Source of the DNA: Petunia secreta
Lineage: Eukaryota; Streptophyta; Magnoliopsida; Solanales; Solanaceae
Length of the DNA: 64,000 nucleotides
Assembly (NCBI GenBank): GCA_029990175.1
Contig: JARKIP010000005.1
Coordinates: forward strand, 55,293,001 to 55,357,000
Direction: 5' to 3'
Program-made: the position numbers and the translations under genes
Part shown: positions 44,013 to 55,274 of the stretch, piece by piece
How the letters are laid out: the number at the start of each line of letters is the position of its first letter
How positions within the stretch are numbered: position 1 is the first letter of the stretch
The notes under the pieces: model-generated
What the model was told of the DNA's origin: nothing
Database searches by the model: none
What the model saw: the letters and a program-made list of their open reading frames with translations, nothing else

Positions 44013-45139
44013 ATTTTTTATTATTAGTACCTTTTGAGTCTTTTATTGTAGGATAGGTGACTCAAGTTTTAAGTATTAGCTATAGGTGCCTTTTTTAAGA
44101 TTAGTGCTAATAACAAATATATTAAAACCCCAATGTTTTCATATTTACACATAGCTCCCTGCCTCCTCACCTCCCCCTTCCCCCTCATCCCACTCCTCTT
44201 CCTCTACCACCCTCCTCCTCCTTTTTCATCTCCACCTCCTCCATCTCCACTTTTTTGCCTCATCTCCGCCTCCTCATCTACCTCTCTCTATCCTCCACCT
44301 TCCCCACCTCCTCCTCACCCATCTCCGCCTCTTTCTTCGCCCCCTTCACCTTCTCCTCCTTCTCAACTACAAAAATATCTCCTAAAATCAAAAAGAAACA
44401 ACAACAGATTCAGTTGTTGCAACAACTGCGACAGTTGTTCAACAACTTTGATGATTGTTGCAACAATTACAGAAGTTGTTGCAACAAATTCGATAAATTG
44501 TTGCAACAAATACAGTAAATTGTTGCAACAACTTTTCAAAGTTGTTGCAGAAATAAGAACTTGTGCAACAACTTTGATTTTGTTGCAACAACTTTGGAAA
44601 TTTGCTGCAACAAATTAGAATTTGTGCAACAATTTTAAAATTTGTTGGATCGATGTTAGAATTTCCTCCAATGGTTAAAAATTTATTATTTCTCAAATCT
44701 TCTCCATATATCTTCATGATCAATCTAAAAACATACTTTACATTAAGAAGGAGGAGAAGAAGACGACAATGACTGTAAATTCAAAAGAAGAAAGAGATAG
44801 GAGAAGAAGATAATGATAAAGAAGAAGAGGAGGAGGAGTAAGAAAAAAAAGAAGAAAATGCGGAAGAGAAAGAAAAAAGGAACAAGGAACAAGAGAAATG
44901 AAGAAGAAGAAGATGGAAGATAAGATTTGAAATTTGAAATTTGAAAATATGAGATTTGGGAATGGAGGGATCTTTAAATTTTAAAATTTTCAGATTTTTT
45001 ATATTACCCTAAAGTTTTAATAATTTTAATTGAACCCCAAAATTACTTAATTAGTAGTAGTTATGTTTGACCCAGTCAAAGGCACCTTTTTTTAAATGAA
45101 GACTTGAAGGGTACCTTCCCCCAAATCTTCTCCAAAAGC
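44013..45139. mobile_element. Insertion that splits the SINE, unclassified
   Basis: 1.1 kb between SINE head and tail: AT-rich ends, a pyrimidine-rich tract (44155-44370), an array of TTGTTGCAACAA palindromes, and an A/G-rich tract (44745-44910) on the same strand. Layout (AT ends, C/T tract, array) resembles the Mutator-like elements further right, but I found no clean terminal repeats or target duplication. Confidence 0.4.
44410..44650. repeat. Array of TTGTTGCAACAA palindromes
   Basis: About eight copies of a 10-14-base palindrome (GTTGTTGCAACAAC core, some decayed to GTTGTTCAACAAC), spaced irregularly by about 15-30 bases of ACTTT/AATT filler. Confidence 0.8.
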
Positions 45140-45262
45140 ATAGTATCTAACTATCTAAGTGGAGATAGGTGGAGGAGCAGCCCATTATCCATCGAGTTTC
45201 AAACCATGCAACACTGGCCTTTAAGAATTTCTCGATTATTTAGAAAAAACAAAAAACACTTC
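45140..45262 (+). mobile_element. SINE, tail part
   Basis: CTAAGTGGAGATAGGTGGAG, CAGCCCATTATCCATCGAGT and ATTTCTCGATTATTTAG, then an A-rich end. It matches the tail of the SINE at 62221-62405. Confidence 0.65.
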
Positions 45263-45289
45263 CCCGAAGGAAAAATAAATTGGAAGAAG

Positions 45290-46110
45290 ACATGAACGAG
45301 ACTTATGTACGCCTTATTCCAAATTTGTTAGGGTGCTGAATCCATCAAGTGATATATACCTATTAGCTTGAGCAATACAACCTCTAAAATTGAAAATAAT
45401 TGTCAATAAAATCAAACCTTTTCTTCCAAGCTTAATCCACCCCTGAACCCACAAAACCAGCTTCGCAAGAGGGAGAAGGGAGTGAGAAGGGCTGCAGACA
45501 ATCCAATTATTGACATGAAGTACTTAGCTGCTAAAAAAGTATTAAAGGGAAAACACCTAAGATGATGATAAAAGTTGATCTATAAGAGGCCTTTGACAGA
45601 ATTGAATGATCCTTTGTTAGAAATTTACTCCTCTCACTAAAGTTTCCTAAAGATTGAATAGATCTATTGAATATTGATGTCTTGTATCTTGTAAGTCATC
45701 AATTTCAATACTTGTAAACCGTCTAAGACTGACTTCTTTGTAACTTCAGGAGGTACCGACAGGGTGACCCAGTCACCAAAACATTTTTATTGTATGCATG
45801 GAAATGGTATCTAGGCATATAAACCATGTAATCGACTGTAGAAGGTGGGGCCTGGTTAAGACTTCTAGGAAAGTACCCTACCTGTCGCATCTTTTCTTTG
45901 TTGATGACTTAATTCTTTTAGCTAACGCAACAAAGAAAGGCTGTGATTTCATTATTGATACCTTCAACATTTTATGTTACGTGTCTGGTTAACAATAATT
46001 TTTTCGAAAGTCCCGAGTCTTATTCTCCAAAAACACCTCTAGCAAGGTTAAAAGACCACATTGCTGACTGTTTGGCCGCGTAGCAAACTGAAATTTTTTT
46101 AGGTTTCCCC
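45290..46110 (+). pseudogene. L1-type LINE reverse transcriptase, older copy, left part
   Basis: Plus-strand pieces in family order: MNETYVRLIPNLLGC, IIVNKIK-like, MMIKVDL then stop then EAFDRIE, FRRYRQGDPVT (RT motif GxxQGDPxSP), MEMVSRHINHVIDCRRWG and LSHLFFVDDLILLANATKKG (about 45885-45945), where the catalytic FADD/YADD reads FVDD. Stops are frequent. It is interrupted at 46111-46575 by a younger LINE and then continues. Confidence 0.8.
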
Positions 46111-46127
46111 CAATAAAAAAGATTTTT

Positions 46128-46558
46128 TTTTTTTTTTAAGAAGGTAACAGTATATTCATCAGCATTAAGGAAATGTGGAAACCATATTTACAAAAGCTGA
46201 GCAAAAGAAACTTGCGCATCTTACAGCGATTCTAAAAGATCTAACACATCTTCAGCTTCTTCCACAAAACACTCTTTACACCAAAAATATAAAGACAATA
46301 TACAATTCATCTTGATTTTCTGTATAGTGCTACTCTTGTCTTCGAAACATCTGCTATTCCGCTCCCTCCATATAGTCCACCAAATGCACCCGGGGATAGC
46401 TTTCCACCACTTCTTTTGTATTTTGTTGCCTCCTGGTCTGTACCAACATCTAAGTAACTCACATGTGGTCATTGGCATAGTCCATCTCAGACCAATTAAA
46501 TTTAGAAACAATTGCCACAGTTGTAAAGTTACTTTACAGTGAATGAATAAATGTTGAT
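46128..46558 (-). mobile_element. 5'-truncated LINE insertion with poly(A) and 17-base target duplication
   Basis: The minus strand codes DQHLFIHCKVTLQLWQLF, WWKAIPGCIWWTIWRERNSR and CKECFVEEAEDVLDLLESL and then stops. This is the C-terminal part of a plant LINE ORF2 (zf-RVT end and following helices). The 3' end carries a T run on the plus strand (46123-46137), that is a poly(A) tail. The segment is flanked by CAATAAAAAAGATTTTT at 46111-46127 and again at 46559-46575, a target-primed integration signature. The coding part is undamaged over 290 bases (46221-46511), so it is younger than its host LINE. Confidence 0.88.
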
Positions 46559-46575
46559 CAATAAAAAAGATTTTT

Positions 46576-48068
46576 AATTCATCATTGATAGACTTAATAA
46601 TAGATTAAGTGATTGAAATACAAACTTTATTAACATGGGGGCTGAACTACACTCATCAAATCTATTCTTGCAGCAATCCTTAGTCAAGTTATGCAATTCT
46701 ATAATCTCCCTGAGACTACTTTTACATACCATAGATTGCATCCAGTGGAATTTCCTTTGGAGTAGCACTAACGAAAAGAGAAAATGCCACCTTGTCAGTT
46801 GGGATAAGGTGACAGAACAAAAAATAACAGGGTTGTTAAGGCCTTTTCAGTTGGATCTGTAAATAAATAACTCAACAAAATTGAGCTCTATATTTGGCTA
46901 GCTGCACTAAACAGGCTCCCCACTTCTAAGCTCCTCTTCGCTCTTTTATACGAAAATCTGTTCAACTGACACCTGCAGCCAGTGGCACAACGAGAAATTC
47001 TAGCAATGTATATACATACGGAAAAAATATGTTCACCCTATTTACGCAACATAATTTTTCAACAAAGGGGATTCAATTGAACCCCCATCCAATAAGTAAC
47101 TCCGAACTCTGCCTGCAGCACATGGGCTTGTGTTCCCTAGGTGCAAGGTGGTAAAAGAACTGTGGTAACAACTTCCCTTTTAAAACACAATTATTCTGCA
47201 AATCAAATTACTAAGTACATTTCAACCCTTCTATGGATGAAGTATCACGGTAACTCTAAAGAGCCCTTTAATGAGCTAATATGTTGGTCTGACTTATTTC
47301 CATTTATTGTGCACATTTGGTTGTGCAGAAATGAGAAGATATGTAGAAACTAGAGTACATCTATCGACAAAAGCCATATCATTAGCAAATCTTGGGAGTT
47401 CATACTACTGAGTACCGACTGATTCTAAAGCTACAATAAACTGGAATTTTTCTGTTTATATTAAATGGAATCCTCTGGTCAAATCACTTGTATGGGGAAT
47501 ACAGGAAGGCGAGGGATAGGAGTAATTAGAGACCGCATGGGTTACTGGGAACTATTGACTTATACCAAGAGTATGTCCTACACCACTAACATCCTTGCAA
47601 AAGCCTCCTTAGACCAAGGACTGTTTCTTGCAGTTCAGAATGAATTATTCCTCTAACCATCGAAACCAACTGCAGGGAGCGTTTAAGGATGATAATGGAT
47701 AGTACAAACTGTTAGTCTCAACTTAATTGATGATTGCAGGTTATTGATGCTTAAAGCTGGAGATCCACTACTGAAGCATATCCACAAGGAAGCAAACAGA
47801 GTAGCTGATAAACTAACATTTCTTGTTCTTTGAGTTATTAAGATATCTCTTTTCTACAACTCTAAGAATGATTATGCAAGCAGAAGTTTGCAGGGGAACT
47901 TGAGGACCAAACTAGCAAGAAGAATGAGAGACCTGAACTTGTGATAATTGGTAGTTGTAGATAGTTGAGGGCTGGTACTTGGGGCAATGTCCAAGTCCTA
48001 GCTTGTCTTATTTTGCTCTGTACCTGACTCAGTTTGGTTATAAGAATTTATTTAATTACCAAACAATA
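46576..48068 (+). pseudogene. Older L1-type LINE, right part with RNase H
   Basis: Continues the LINE from 46110: IISLRLLLHTIDCIQWNFLW, SSTNEKRKCHLVSWDKV (about 46700-46810), a decayed zf-RVT region (46900-47360), then RNase H: GRRGIGVIRDRMGYWELLTY (about 47495) and HIHKEANRVADKLTF (about 47780), the last with the H..N..AD pattern. It ends near 48068 with a short A/T-rich end. Many stops and shifts. Confidence 0.75.
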
Positions 48069-48522
48069 GAATGTTAGTTTATAACCATGCTATAGATATA
48101 TCTTTTCGACTTTTACCAGTCCAAGTATGAAAAAAAGTACTGTACATATGTAATATGTTAGTATATTTATATACTTATATGCTTTTCTCTTAAGTTTCTT
48201 TTAAATCCTTGGATTAGCTACAATTTATATATACTTTTATATTTTAGTTGAGATTTATCCTAATTTTATAATTTTAAATATTAAAAAATGAAGGATCCAT
48301 TGGGCACAGCTAGAGTCTGGAGGGTTATGTCTGGCCTTGGCCCTTGTGTCATGTGAAACGCCTCACTATATGCCACACCTTTAAGACAATGGTGTATCAG
48401 ACTAATTCGTAACACTTGTCAAGCAATTTTTGATATGTGTATAAGTAACTATTCATTAACTTACATTAACGAAATCAGTATAAAAAAATAGAAATTGTTT
48501 TTAGTATTTTTGGGCTAGTATT
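48069..48522. other. AT-rich intergenic sequence
   Basis: No domain or clear repeat structure seen. Confidence 0.4.
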
Positions 48523-48524
48523 TA

Positions 48525-48783
48525 CTCCCTCCATTCAAAATTAGTTGACTAGTTGACGCTTTAACAATAACCATTTGTCCCAAATTAGTTGACACTTTAG
48601 GATTTTAAGACTAAAATTGTTAGTCTTTTCTGACGATACCCTTAATAATTAAAAAAATTCTCAACAAAATTTAATAGACAAGTATTAAATAAGGGTAACA
48701 TAGTAAAATACGCACCATATTTAATGAAATTCTTAATAGACGTGAAAAAGCTGAAGGCGACAACTAATTTGGGATGGATGCAG
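48525..48783. mobile_element. Stowaway-type MITE, 259 bases
   Basis: Ends CTCCCTCCATTCAAAATTAG and, in reverse complement, CTGCATCCATCCCAAATTAG, flanked by TA on both sides (48523-48524, 48784-48785). CTCCCTCC ends and a TA target are the mark of Tc1/mariner-derived Stowaway elements. Confidence 0.85.
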
Positions 48784-48832
48784 TAATTAAAACTGTCCCT
48801 TACGTTTAGGTTGACTGTTATCGTTAAATTTA

Positions 48833-49213
48833 GGGATTTTTACACTCTATACCCATAAAATTTAAAGTATTTACAAGTCATACCTATTAAAAATTATACT
48901 ACCTATAAAACTAAAAGTATTTACCCAACCTACCCATTTATTATTGTATACCTTTGTTATCCCTTATAGGTGTATACCTTTAAGGTATAATGCATAAATT
49001 ATGGTATACAAGTTTGGAGGGCCATTTATTATTGTATACCTTTGTTATTCCTTATAGGTGTATACCTTTATGGTATACTGCATAAACTATGGTATAAAAA
49101 TCTGGATGGGTAGAGTGAGTAAATAATTTAGTGGGTAGGTCGGGTAATATTTGAAAGTAGTGGGTATTGGCTGTAATTATTTTAGGTTTTGTGGGTATTT
49201 TTGTAAGTGTCCC
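48833..49213. mobile_element. Mutator-like MITE, 381 bases, 9-base target duplication
   Basis: Flanked by TTAAATTTA at 48824-48832 and 49214-49222. The ends GGGATTTTTACACTC and, in reverse complement, GGGACACTTACAAAA run on for about 50 bases with moderate identity (both with ATACCCA.AAAA). It contains an internal tandem pair of about 88 bases with GTATACCTTTGTTAT. A 9-base duplication is typical of Mutator-like elements. Confidence 0.85.
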
Positions 49214-49319
49214 TTAAATTTATGTATCTGAGCACATATCACACCCATTATGTTTTTCTAAAATTGAGCAAATTTTATCTACTTAACCCAAACATAACCG
49301 AATATACACTGCTATCACC

Positions 49320-50548
49320 ATCATTATTACTTCCGTTTCATTTTATGTGGTAGTGTTAGACACGGAATTAAAAAAAATACTTTTAAAAATATTTGGTTTA
49401 AAACAATCGGTAAAAATTTATGTAGGTTTATTGGATAAAAATTAAAACAACCTGTAAAAATTTATGTGGATAGAAATCATGAATAAAAACAAATATTTTC
49501 TACTTATTGAAGATCGGCTAAAGAGCAAAGTGTTTTATTAAAATAACAAGACATTTTTACGCTAATTGACATACTAAACCACTTAATTACAGAAAATACC
49601 GATACTTTTAAATAATTACCCTACATACCAACACTTTTTTACATTTTACAAAATATACAATTTTTCATTTCCTTTCTTCCCTCTCTACCCAAAACCCTAA
49701 CATCTCCCTCTCGCTTTCTCTCCTGTTCTCCACCCACCCACCCACCCCACCCTCCCGCCGTTCCCCACCCCCATCGCCGGTCGTCGCCGTTGCATTGCTC
49801 CACTGCGGCAAATTGGAGCAGATATGCTCCTCTCTTTTCCGATCCTCCTTTTTTTTTTTTTTTTTCATTTTGTATGTGTACATGTGTTATTTTTATGTAT
49901 ACATGTGTATTTTGTAAATACAAATTCAGATCTGCTTCTCCTTCTTCTTTTCTGCATTTGAATATACACATTCAAATACAAGTGTATGTATCTGTATTTT
50001 CGTGTATATACATGTAATAGCACACAAGTGTATGTACGTGTATATCACTGTATGAATGTGTATATCCGAGCATCTATTTGTATTTTTGCGTGTATGTCAA
50101 GTAATAAATGTCACACACATAAATTTGTATGTTTCATTTGTAGATCTGTAGATCCGTGTATGTATGTGTGTGTTTAGTGTATGTATAACACAATTTTTTT
50201 TGTGTATTTACATGTATTTTTGTTTATATGTATTTTCCAACTTTAATTTCAAAGAAAAATCAATGTTTATATGTGTATTTTATTTTTTAGATTCAAAAAC
50301 ACAAAAAAAAAAAAAAAAAAAAAAAATCGGTGGTGGATGGCGGCGGCCGGCGGCAGCCCGCGGTGACTAGGCGGCGCCGTCGCCTGGGGTGGTAGCAGTG
50401 GGGGGGGGGGAGGGGCAGTAGTAAGAAAGAGGAACCCTAATTTGTTAGTTTTATTGATTTTGTATATAATGTGTAAAAAAATATTGATATTTTTTATAAA
50501 GTGGAATAATATTGATATTTTTTATAATTTTGGTGTTAGGATGATATA
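49320..50548. other. Repeat-rich segment, possible further Mutator-like element
   Basis: Starts with TTACTTCCGTTTCATTTTAT, a possible Stowaway half, then AT-rich sequence, a CCCTC/CACCC tract (49680-49790), TGTATATG-like repeats (49870-50270), an A run (50304-50326) and a GGCGGCGGC patch. The far ends (CCAACACTTTTTTACATTTT near 49628 and, reverse complement, CCTAACACCAAAATTATAAA near 50535) look like weak terminal repeats. Frames on either strand are low-complexity. Confidence 0.35.
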
Positions 50549-50857
50549 TATTTGTAAGGATTTTTTACATAAAAGTACAAGTTTTAGAACTTAATTACCA
50601 AACATAGCAATATTTTAGCAAAATAACCTTATATAGAGGAAAACACAAGTTAATTACAAATATAGCAAAAATATAGCAATATTTTCCCATAACATATCAA
50701 ACCCTTACATTCTTCCTCTTATTTCCTCCACTATCACTTTTGCTCCTCCCATTTCTCTCTATTTCACTTTTCCTCTCACCATTTCCCCCAATTTCACTTT
50801 TATTCCTATCATTTCCCCCCAATTTCACTTTGCCTCATCCCATCCTCGATGTATCTC

Positions 50858-51275
50858 ACCGTATCTCAACTGTTTCTGCACCATTTCAACTGTTTCTGCA
50901 GCACCGTATCTAACTGTTTCTGCACCGTTTCAACTGTTTCTACAACACCGTATCTCAACTGTTTCTGCACCGTTTCAACTGTTTCTGCAACACCGTATCT
51001 CAACTGTTTCTGCACCGTTTCAACTGTTTCTGCTGCACCGTATCTAACTGTTTCTGCAGCACCGTATCTCAATTATTTCTGCACCGTTTTCAACTGTTTC
51101 TGCAGCACCGTATCTCGACTGTTTCTGCACCGTTTCAACTGTTTCTGCAGCAGCGTATCTAACTGTTTCTGCACCGTTTCAGATTGTGTTCAGCACTGTA
51201 TCTAATTATTTTTGCACCGTTTCAGGTTGTGTTAAGCACTGTATCTAACTATTTCTGCACCATTTCAGGTTGTGT
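50858..51275 (+). repeat. Minisatellite with CTGTTTCTGCA core
   Basis: About 18 degenerate copies of CCGTTTCAACTGTTTCTGCA with alternating CACCGTATCT blocks. Higher-order pattern: pairs of the 20-21-base unit form longer repeats of about 60 bases. It is open in one frame, which yields a repetitive cysteine/valine/serine string with no meaning I can assign. Confidence 0.9.
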
Positions 51276-51391
51276 TCATCACTATATCTAAAAAAGATGT
51301 GCTTCTCCACTAAAAATGCTAAGCTCTTTAATATTAAGAAGGCTAAACTATATACATCGAAACACGTGAAGTGATTTACCTTCTGGATTGG

Positions 51392-51541
51392 ACCAGGTCC
51401 AAATTGTGGGAAACAATGTGGTATTCCTCCACTATACGAAGTGAAATAGTCAGTAAGAAAGGTGATATAATTTCTATAGCTCGTTAAGTTTTGAATTTTA
51501 ACCAAAGGAGAGACACAACGAAATTGAAGACACTGCAGCAA
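51392..51541 (-). other. Exon-like stretch inside the 1575-base Mutator-like element
   Basis: On the minus strand an acceptor TTGCTGCAG at about 51541 and a donor CAGAAG|GTAAAT at about 51380 bracket an open stretch with FLTDYFTSYSGGIPHCFPQF. It may be a captured host exon, as in Pack-MULEs. I do not recognise the protein. Confidence 0.3.
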
Positions 51542-52360
51542 TTAGGAGATTGGTTCAGTCGTTTGAAAGAGTAAATTTAATTGTGACTGTATTCTAAAAC
51601 TTGAAAAGTGACACGTGTACGAAACCAGATAACCTGATTGGTTTCTTACCATTGAATACAACATATGGTCGAACAAAAAGAAGATCTTTACTGTTTACTT
51701 TCTAAGAAGTGACACAAGCTCCAAATAAATACAGCTCTGCCCCACTGCAAAATTAGGGGACAAAATGTTTCAACAAGCAACAGACCACATATAAACCAGC
51801 TTTTCACTGACAGTATAAAGCAAATATTTTTGTTTCGCCGTTTAAGCTACTGTTTCAACGACGCCGTGATCGGAGTTGTGATGATGCTAGGGTTGGGTGG
51901 CTAGGGTAGTTGTGATGGGCGCTGGAGTGGGGTGATGGCGCTGGGGTGGTGGGGTGGGGTGATGGAGGAAGAGAGAATATGAGAGATGTTTGTAATTTGG
52001 GGAAATAAAAAGTGAATGTGTTAATTGTTATAAAATGTGCTAAAAAAATTATTGCTATGCTTTGTAATTTTAAAAATATTGCTATTTTCTTGTAATTAAG
52101 GGTAAAAATTTGTATATTTGTGTAAAAAACCCTATTTGTAAATAGCCCATATAACAATCAGAGTGACAAAGGGCTACATCTCATTAGAATGCAAAAAATT
52201 TCATCCCATGTACCCCCTTATCCTTGGTTATGTCATTTTGTCTCCACTAAGCAATTGTTTACCAAAATGGCCTCCTACCCAGTTTTAAGCATATGAAAAG
52301 TCTATTTTGCCCTTGACCAATATTAGCCCTAATCCTATGTCCTAGCCGCCCCTTTTCTGT

Positions 52361-52362
<2 letters not shown>

Positions 52363-52427
<65 letters not shown>
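52363..52427 (+). repeat. (CT)n microsatellite
   Basis: About 32 CT units, then TAATTAGGGTTAG. Confidence 0.95.
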
Positions 52428-52428
<1 letters not shown>

Positions 52429-52969
52429 ATTAGGGTTAGTTTCATTCTCCTTTTTTCTTTGTTTAGTTTACTGTGAATTTGTCTTTTCTCTTTGTTGATG
52501 TTCATTATTTATCTAATTTTTTGTTCTGTAAATATTTAAATTTTGCTGTTAATCAATAGTGTTTATATTTGTTATATTAATTTATTTTAATTAGGTATTT
52601 AATGTAATTTTTATTATAGTATTGTCATTGCACTTTGATTTGCTTTAACGGTCGAAATTGTTGCCCACAGGGCAACAATTGACCTATTTATATTAATTAT
52701 AATTTAATTTTTAGTAAAGTGTTGGCTGTGTAGTTTATTATCCTTTTTACTTTCAAAAGTGTTGCCCACAGGACAACAATTGACATAAGACTCAAGCATG
52801 ATCTTCCTTTTTCTAGAAAATGTTGCCCTGTGGGCAACCGTTGATATCAGAACATCAAGTATGAGTTGTGTTTTTGTATGGAAAGTGCTGCCTATCAAGC
52901 TGCACTTTCCTTACTGCTTCGTAGTAGATATTTTCTTTTTTTATTTTTGGATGTTGATATTGCATTTTT

Positions 52970-53215
52970 TTGCTGGTACAGGGCAAGTTGTTGGTGCAAT
53001 CCATAGACGAGGTGGAAGAGTTTATAAATCAACCAGCTGTTTCTGAGGATGTTGTTGCTAGTAAAAGACAAGAATATAGATTTGATTATGATTATGATAT
53101 GTCATCATTCCGTCTGTTGGACAACTCAGAAGATGTTGTGGCTGTTACACCATCTAGTAATATGGAGATCGAGACATTTTGTACGGCAGACGATTTAGAA
53201 AAAAGTACTATTTAG
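52970..53215 (+). other. Unrecognised exon-like open stretch
   Basis: After a TTTGCTGGTACAG acceptor-like site an open frame reads GKLLVQSIDEVEEFINQPAV, then a Tyr/Asp-rich YRFDYDYDMSSFRLLDNSED, and stops at 53215. I do not recognise it. It lies on the strand opposite to the transposase, inside the same element. It could be a captured host exon or an accessory element gene. Confidence 0.35.
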
Positions 53216-54488
53216 ATTCTATGTAATTTTGTAATAGTGTAACAGACTTTTGACCTTGTTCTTGTTTTATTCTACATTCGAATTTGGGTTCTGTTGCACT
53301 ATATTAATGTTATTAATTATATATTTAAGCGCTATTTCATGTATTCCACATTTTTTTTCTTTTACCTAGACTTTTCATCTTGTTGGATGTAAGAGAGGGG
53401 GGACTTGTTATTTGTCTAAAGGTTCGGTGAAGTGTTGTCCAGGCAATTACTGAATGTTGTTTGCCTTAGGAAATTTAGTAAGTTGTTGATGTTTATGTGA
53501 AGCCTGGGAGACAATACTCCAAGGTTATTATGTGAGATAAGTTGTGGGAGGGTGAAGGCAACATGCTGCCTGTGAGGCTGCCTATGCAGCATCATTTCAA
53601 GTGTATTAGCTTTGGAAATTTGGATATGGGGTGGATGCCAAGTGCTGCATGTTAAAGGTTCTAGTTTGTGAGGGGTGTAGGTCAAGTGCTGCTTGTCAGG
53701 CATCCAGTTAAGGGATTTAGTTTGTGAGGGATGTAGGCCAAGTGTTTCCTAGACAGCAACTCAATGGAATTGGGTATGGGGTTTTGGTAAGTATTTGGGG
53801 TCAGCTGTTGCCCATTTGCCAACACTTGTATCTAAACACACTGCAACATTTATAGGAAATTTTACTTGGTGAATTTTGTGAGAGTTTGGGGGTAAAGTGC
53901 CGCCTAGGCAGCAGCATTTCAAGTGTATTAGCTTTGGGATTTTGGGTAGGGGGTCGATGCCAAGTGCTGCTGCATGTTAAAAGATCTAGTTTGTGAGGGG
54001 TGCGGGTCAAGTGCTGCTTATCAGGCATCCTGTTAAGGGATGTAGTTTATGGGGGATGTAGGCCAAGTGTTGCCTAGACAGCAAGTCAATGAGAATTGGA
54101 TGTCGAGTGTTGGTAACGATTTGGGGTCAACTGTTGCCCATTTGCCAACACTTGTATCTAAACACAATGGTAAAGTGCTGCACCGGCATCAGTTCATGGG
54201 ATCTTGGAGAAGGTTTTGATGAGTTAAACATAAACTGCTGCCATCCGGACAACACTTTGGGGCAGTTAATCCAGTCTAAGTCGGGTTTGGGATAAGTGTT
54301 GCCTTGCCCACACTTTAAGGCATTTGAACTGCAGCGAGAATGAGTGGGAAACCTATTCTTATTTTGCAAGCTTTGTGGATTGAATGTGTTCACGTAACTT
54401 TAACGAAAATGAGAAATAGTTGTGCTTACAGCAAAACGAAAAGTATTTGTTGACAAATTTACTACAATATCATAAGAAAATAACATAT

Positions 54489-55274
54489 TCACGCCACAAC
54501 TCCAACTCTATTTCTATATCTTCTTGCATGTGAATGTTGGACCAGAGTGTGGAGACAACTTATTCTATTGTGTCCAATTATTTTGCATCTCGAGCATCTG
54601 ATCCTACTCTTGAAGAATTCTGCTCTTGAAACATATCTTTTTGTTTGTCTTCTACCGAGCTGAATTTTTGTATTCGGTGGGTGTACAATGAATTCCTTTA
54701 TACTTTGTGGAACATCCCACGAGCTGTCACTTCCCACTGGGAGAATTTCTCCCTGATAAGTTTGCATCCAAGTGTTTCTTTTGAACCAGTGTGCACAGTA
54801 AGTCGACTTGTTCAAGTTTCTTCTCTCTACTGCTGCAATGGCGTGGATGCATGGTATTTCGTCAGTCTGAAACTGTAAGCAACCGCAGGACCTCTCCTTT
54901 AAATCTACAGTTAATTCATCTTTTCCATCTTTGACAGTAAAACTTGTGTCATTGCTTGGATTTACCTGCATGCAAAAGATAATATCAAGTAAACAAAAAA
55001 GTGAAGTGTTACATGAGTGTGTGTTTGTTTGCAGAGTAATGGTCATTAGTTTTGTTGAACAAGAGCTACTTACTATCAGCCTAAAGGCAGTAGGAATCAT
55101 GTTGGTGAGCTCTTCTTCGGCCCAACGTGTGAGGTCATGAAATGTAGCTCGTGCCTCATTTCTCCTTTCATAAAACCAACTTTGGAGGTTGTTTTGGATG
55201 TAATCTATCAATCCCAATATAGGCAGCTTCCTGGCCTTCACAAGAACAACATTCATACACTCTACATTATTCAA
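54489..55274 (-). pseudogene. Mutator-like transposase, C-terminal part with one intron
   Basis: Minus-strand exon 1 (55274 to 55074) reads NVVLVKARKLPILGLIDYIQ, WFYERRNEAR and LTRWAEEELTNM. A GTAAGT donor (55073) and a GCATGCAG acceptor (54966) remove 108 bases in frame. Exon 2 (54965 to 54489) has DELTVDLKERSCGC and the SWIM zinc finger C-x-C..PCIHAIAA, then YVSRAEFFKSRIRCSRC with a zinc knuckle CSRCKIIGHNRISC. SWIM plus knuckle at the end of a MULE transposase is typical. The N-terminal zinc finger and the catalytic DDE domain are missing: upstream of 55274 only repeats are found. Confidence 0.8.

Larger units (their letters stand above)
50558..52132. mobile_element. Non-autonomous Mutator-like element, 1575 bases, 9-base target duplication
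   Basis: Flanked by TATTTGTAA at 50549-50557 and 52133-52141. Terminal repeats start GGATTTTTTACATAAAAGTA and, in reverse complement, GGGTTTTTTACACAAATATA. They continue over 60 bases or more (both with TTAATTAC and ATAGCAATATTTT). No transposase. Inside are a C/T-rich tract, a 21-base-type minisatellite (50858-51275) and an exon-like stretch (51392-51541, minus). Confidence 0.92.

Noticed and set aside
44133..44618. 161-codon frame rich in proline and serine
   Set aside because: Generated by the C/T-rich tract and the TTGTTGCAACAA array.
49639..50370. Several frames on both strands
   Set aside because: Low-complexity sequence (CCCTC, TGTATATG, A and T runs); no consistent protein.
50849..51205. 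118-codon frame of repeated Cys/Val/Ser units
   Set aside because: Translation of a minisatellite inside a non-autonomous Mutator-like element; unit length is not a steady multiple of three.
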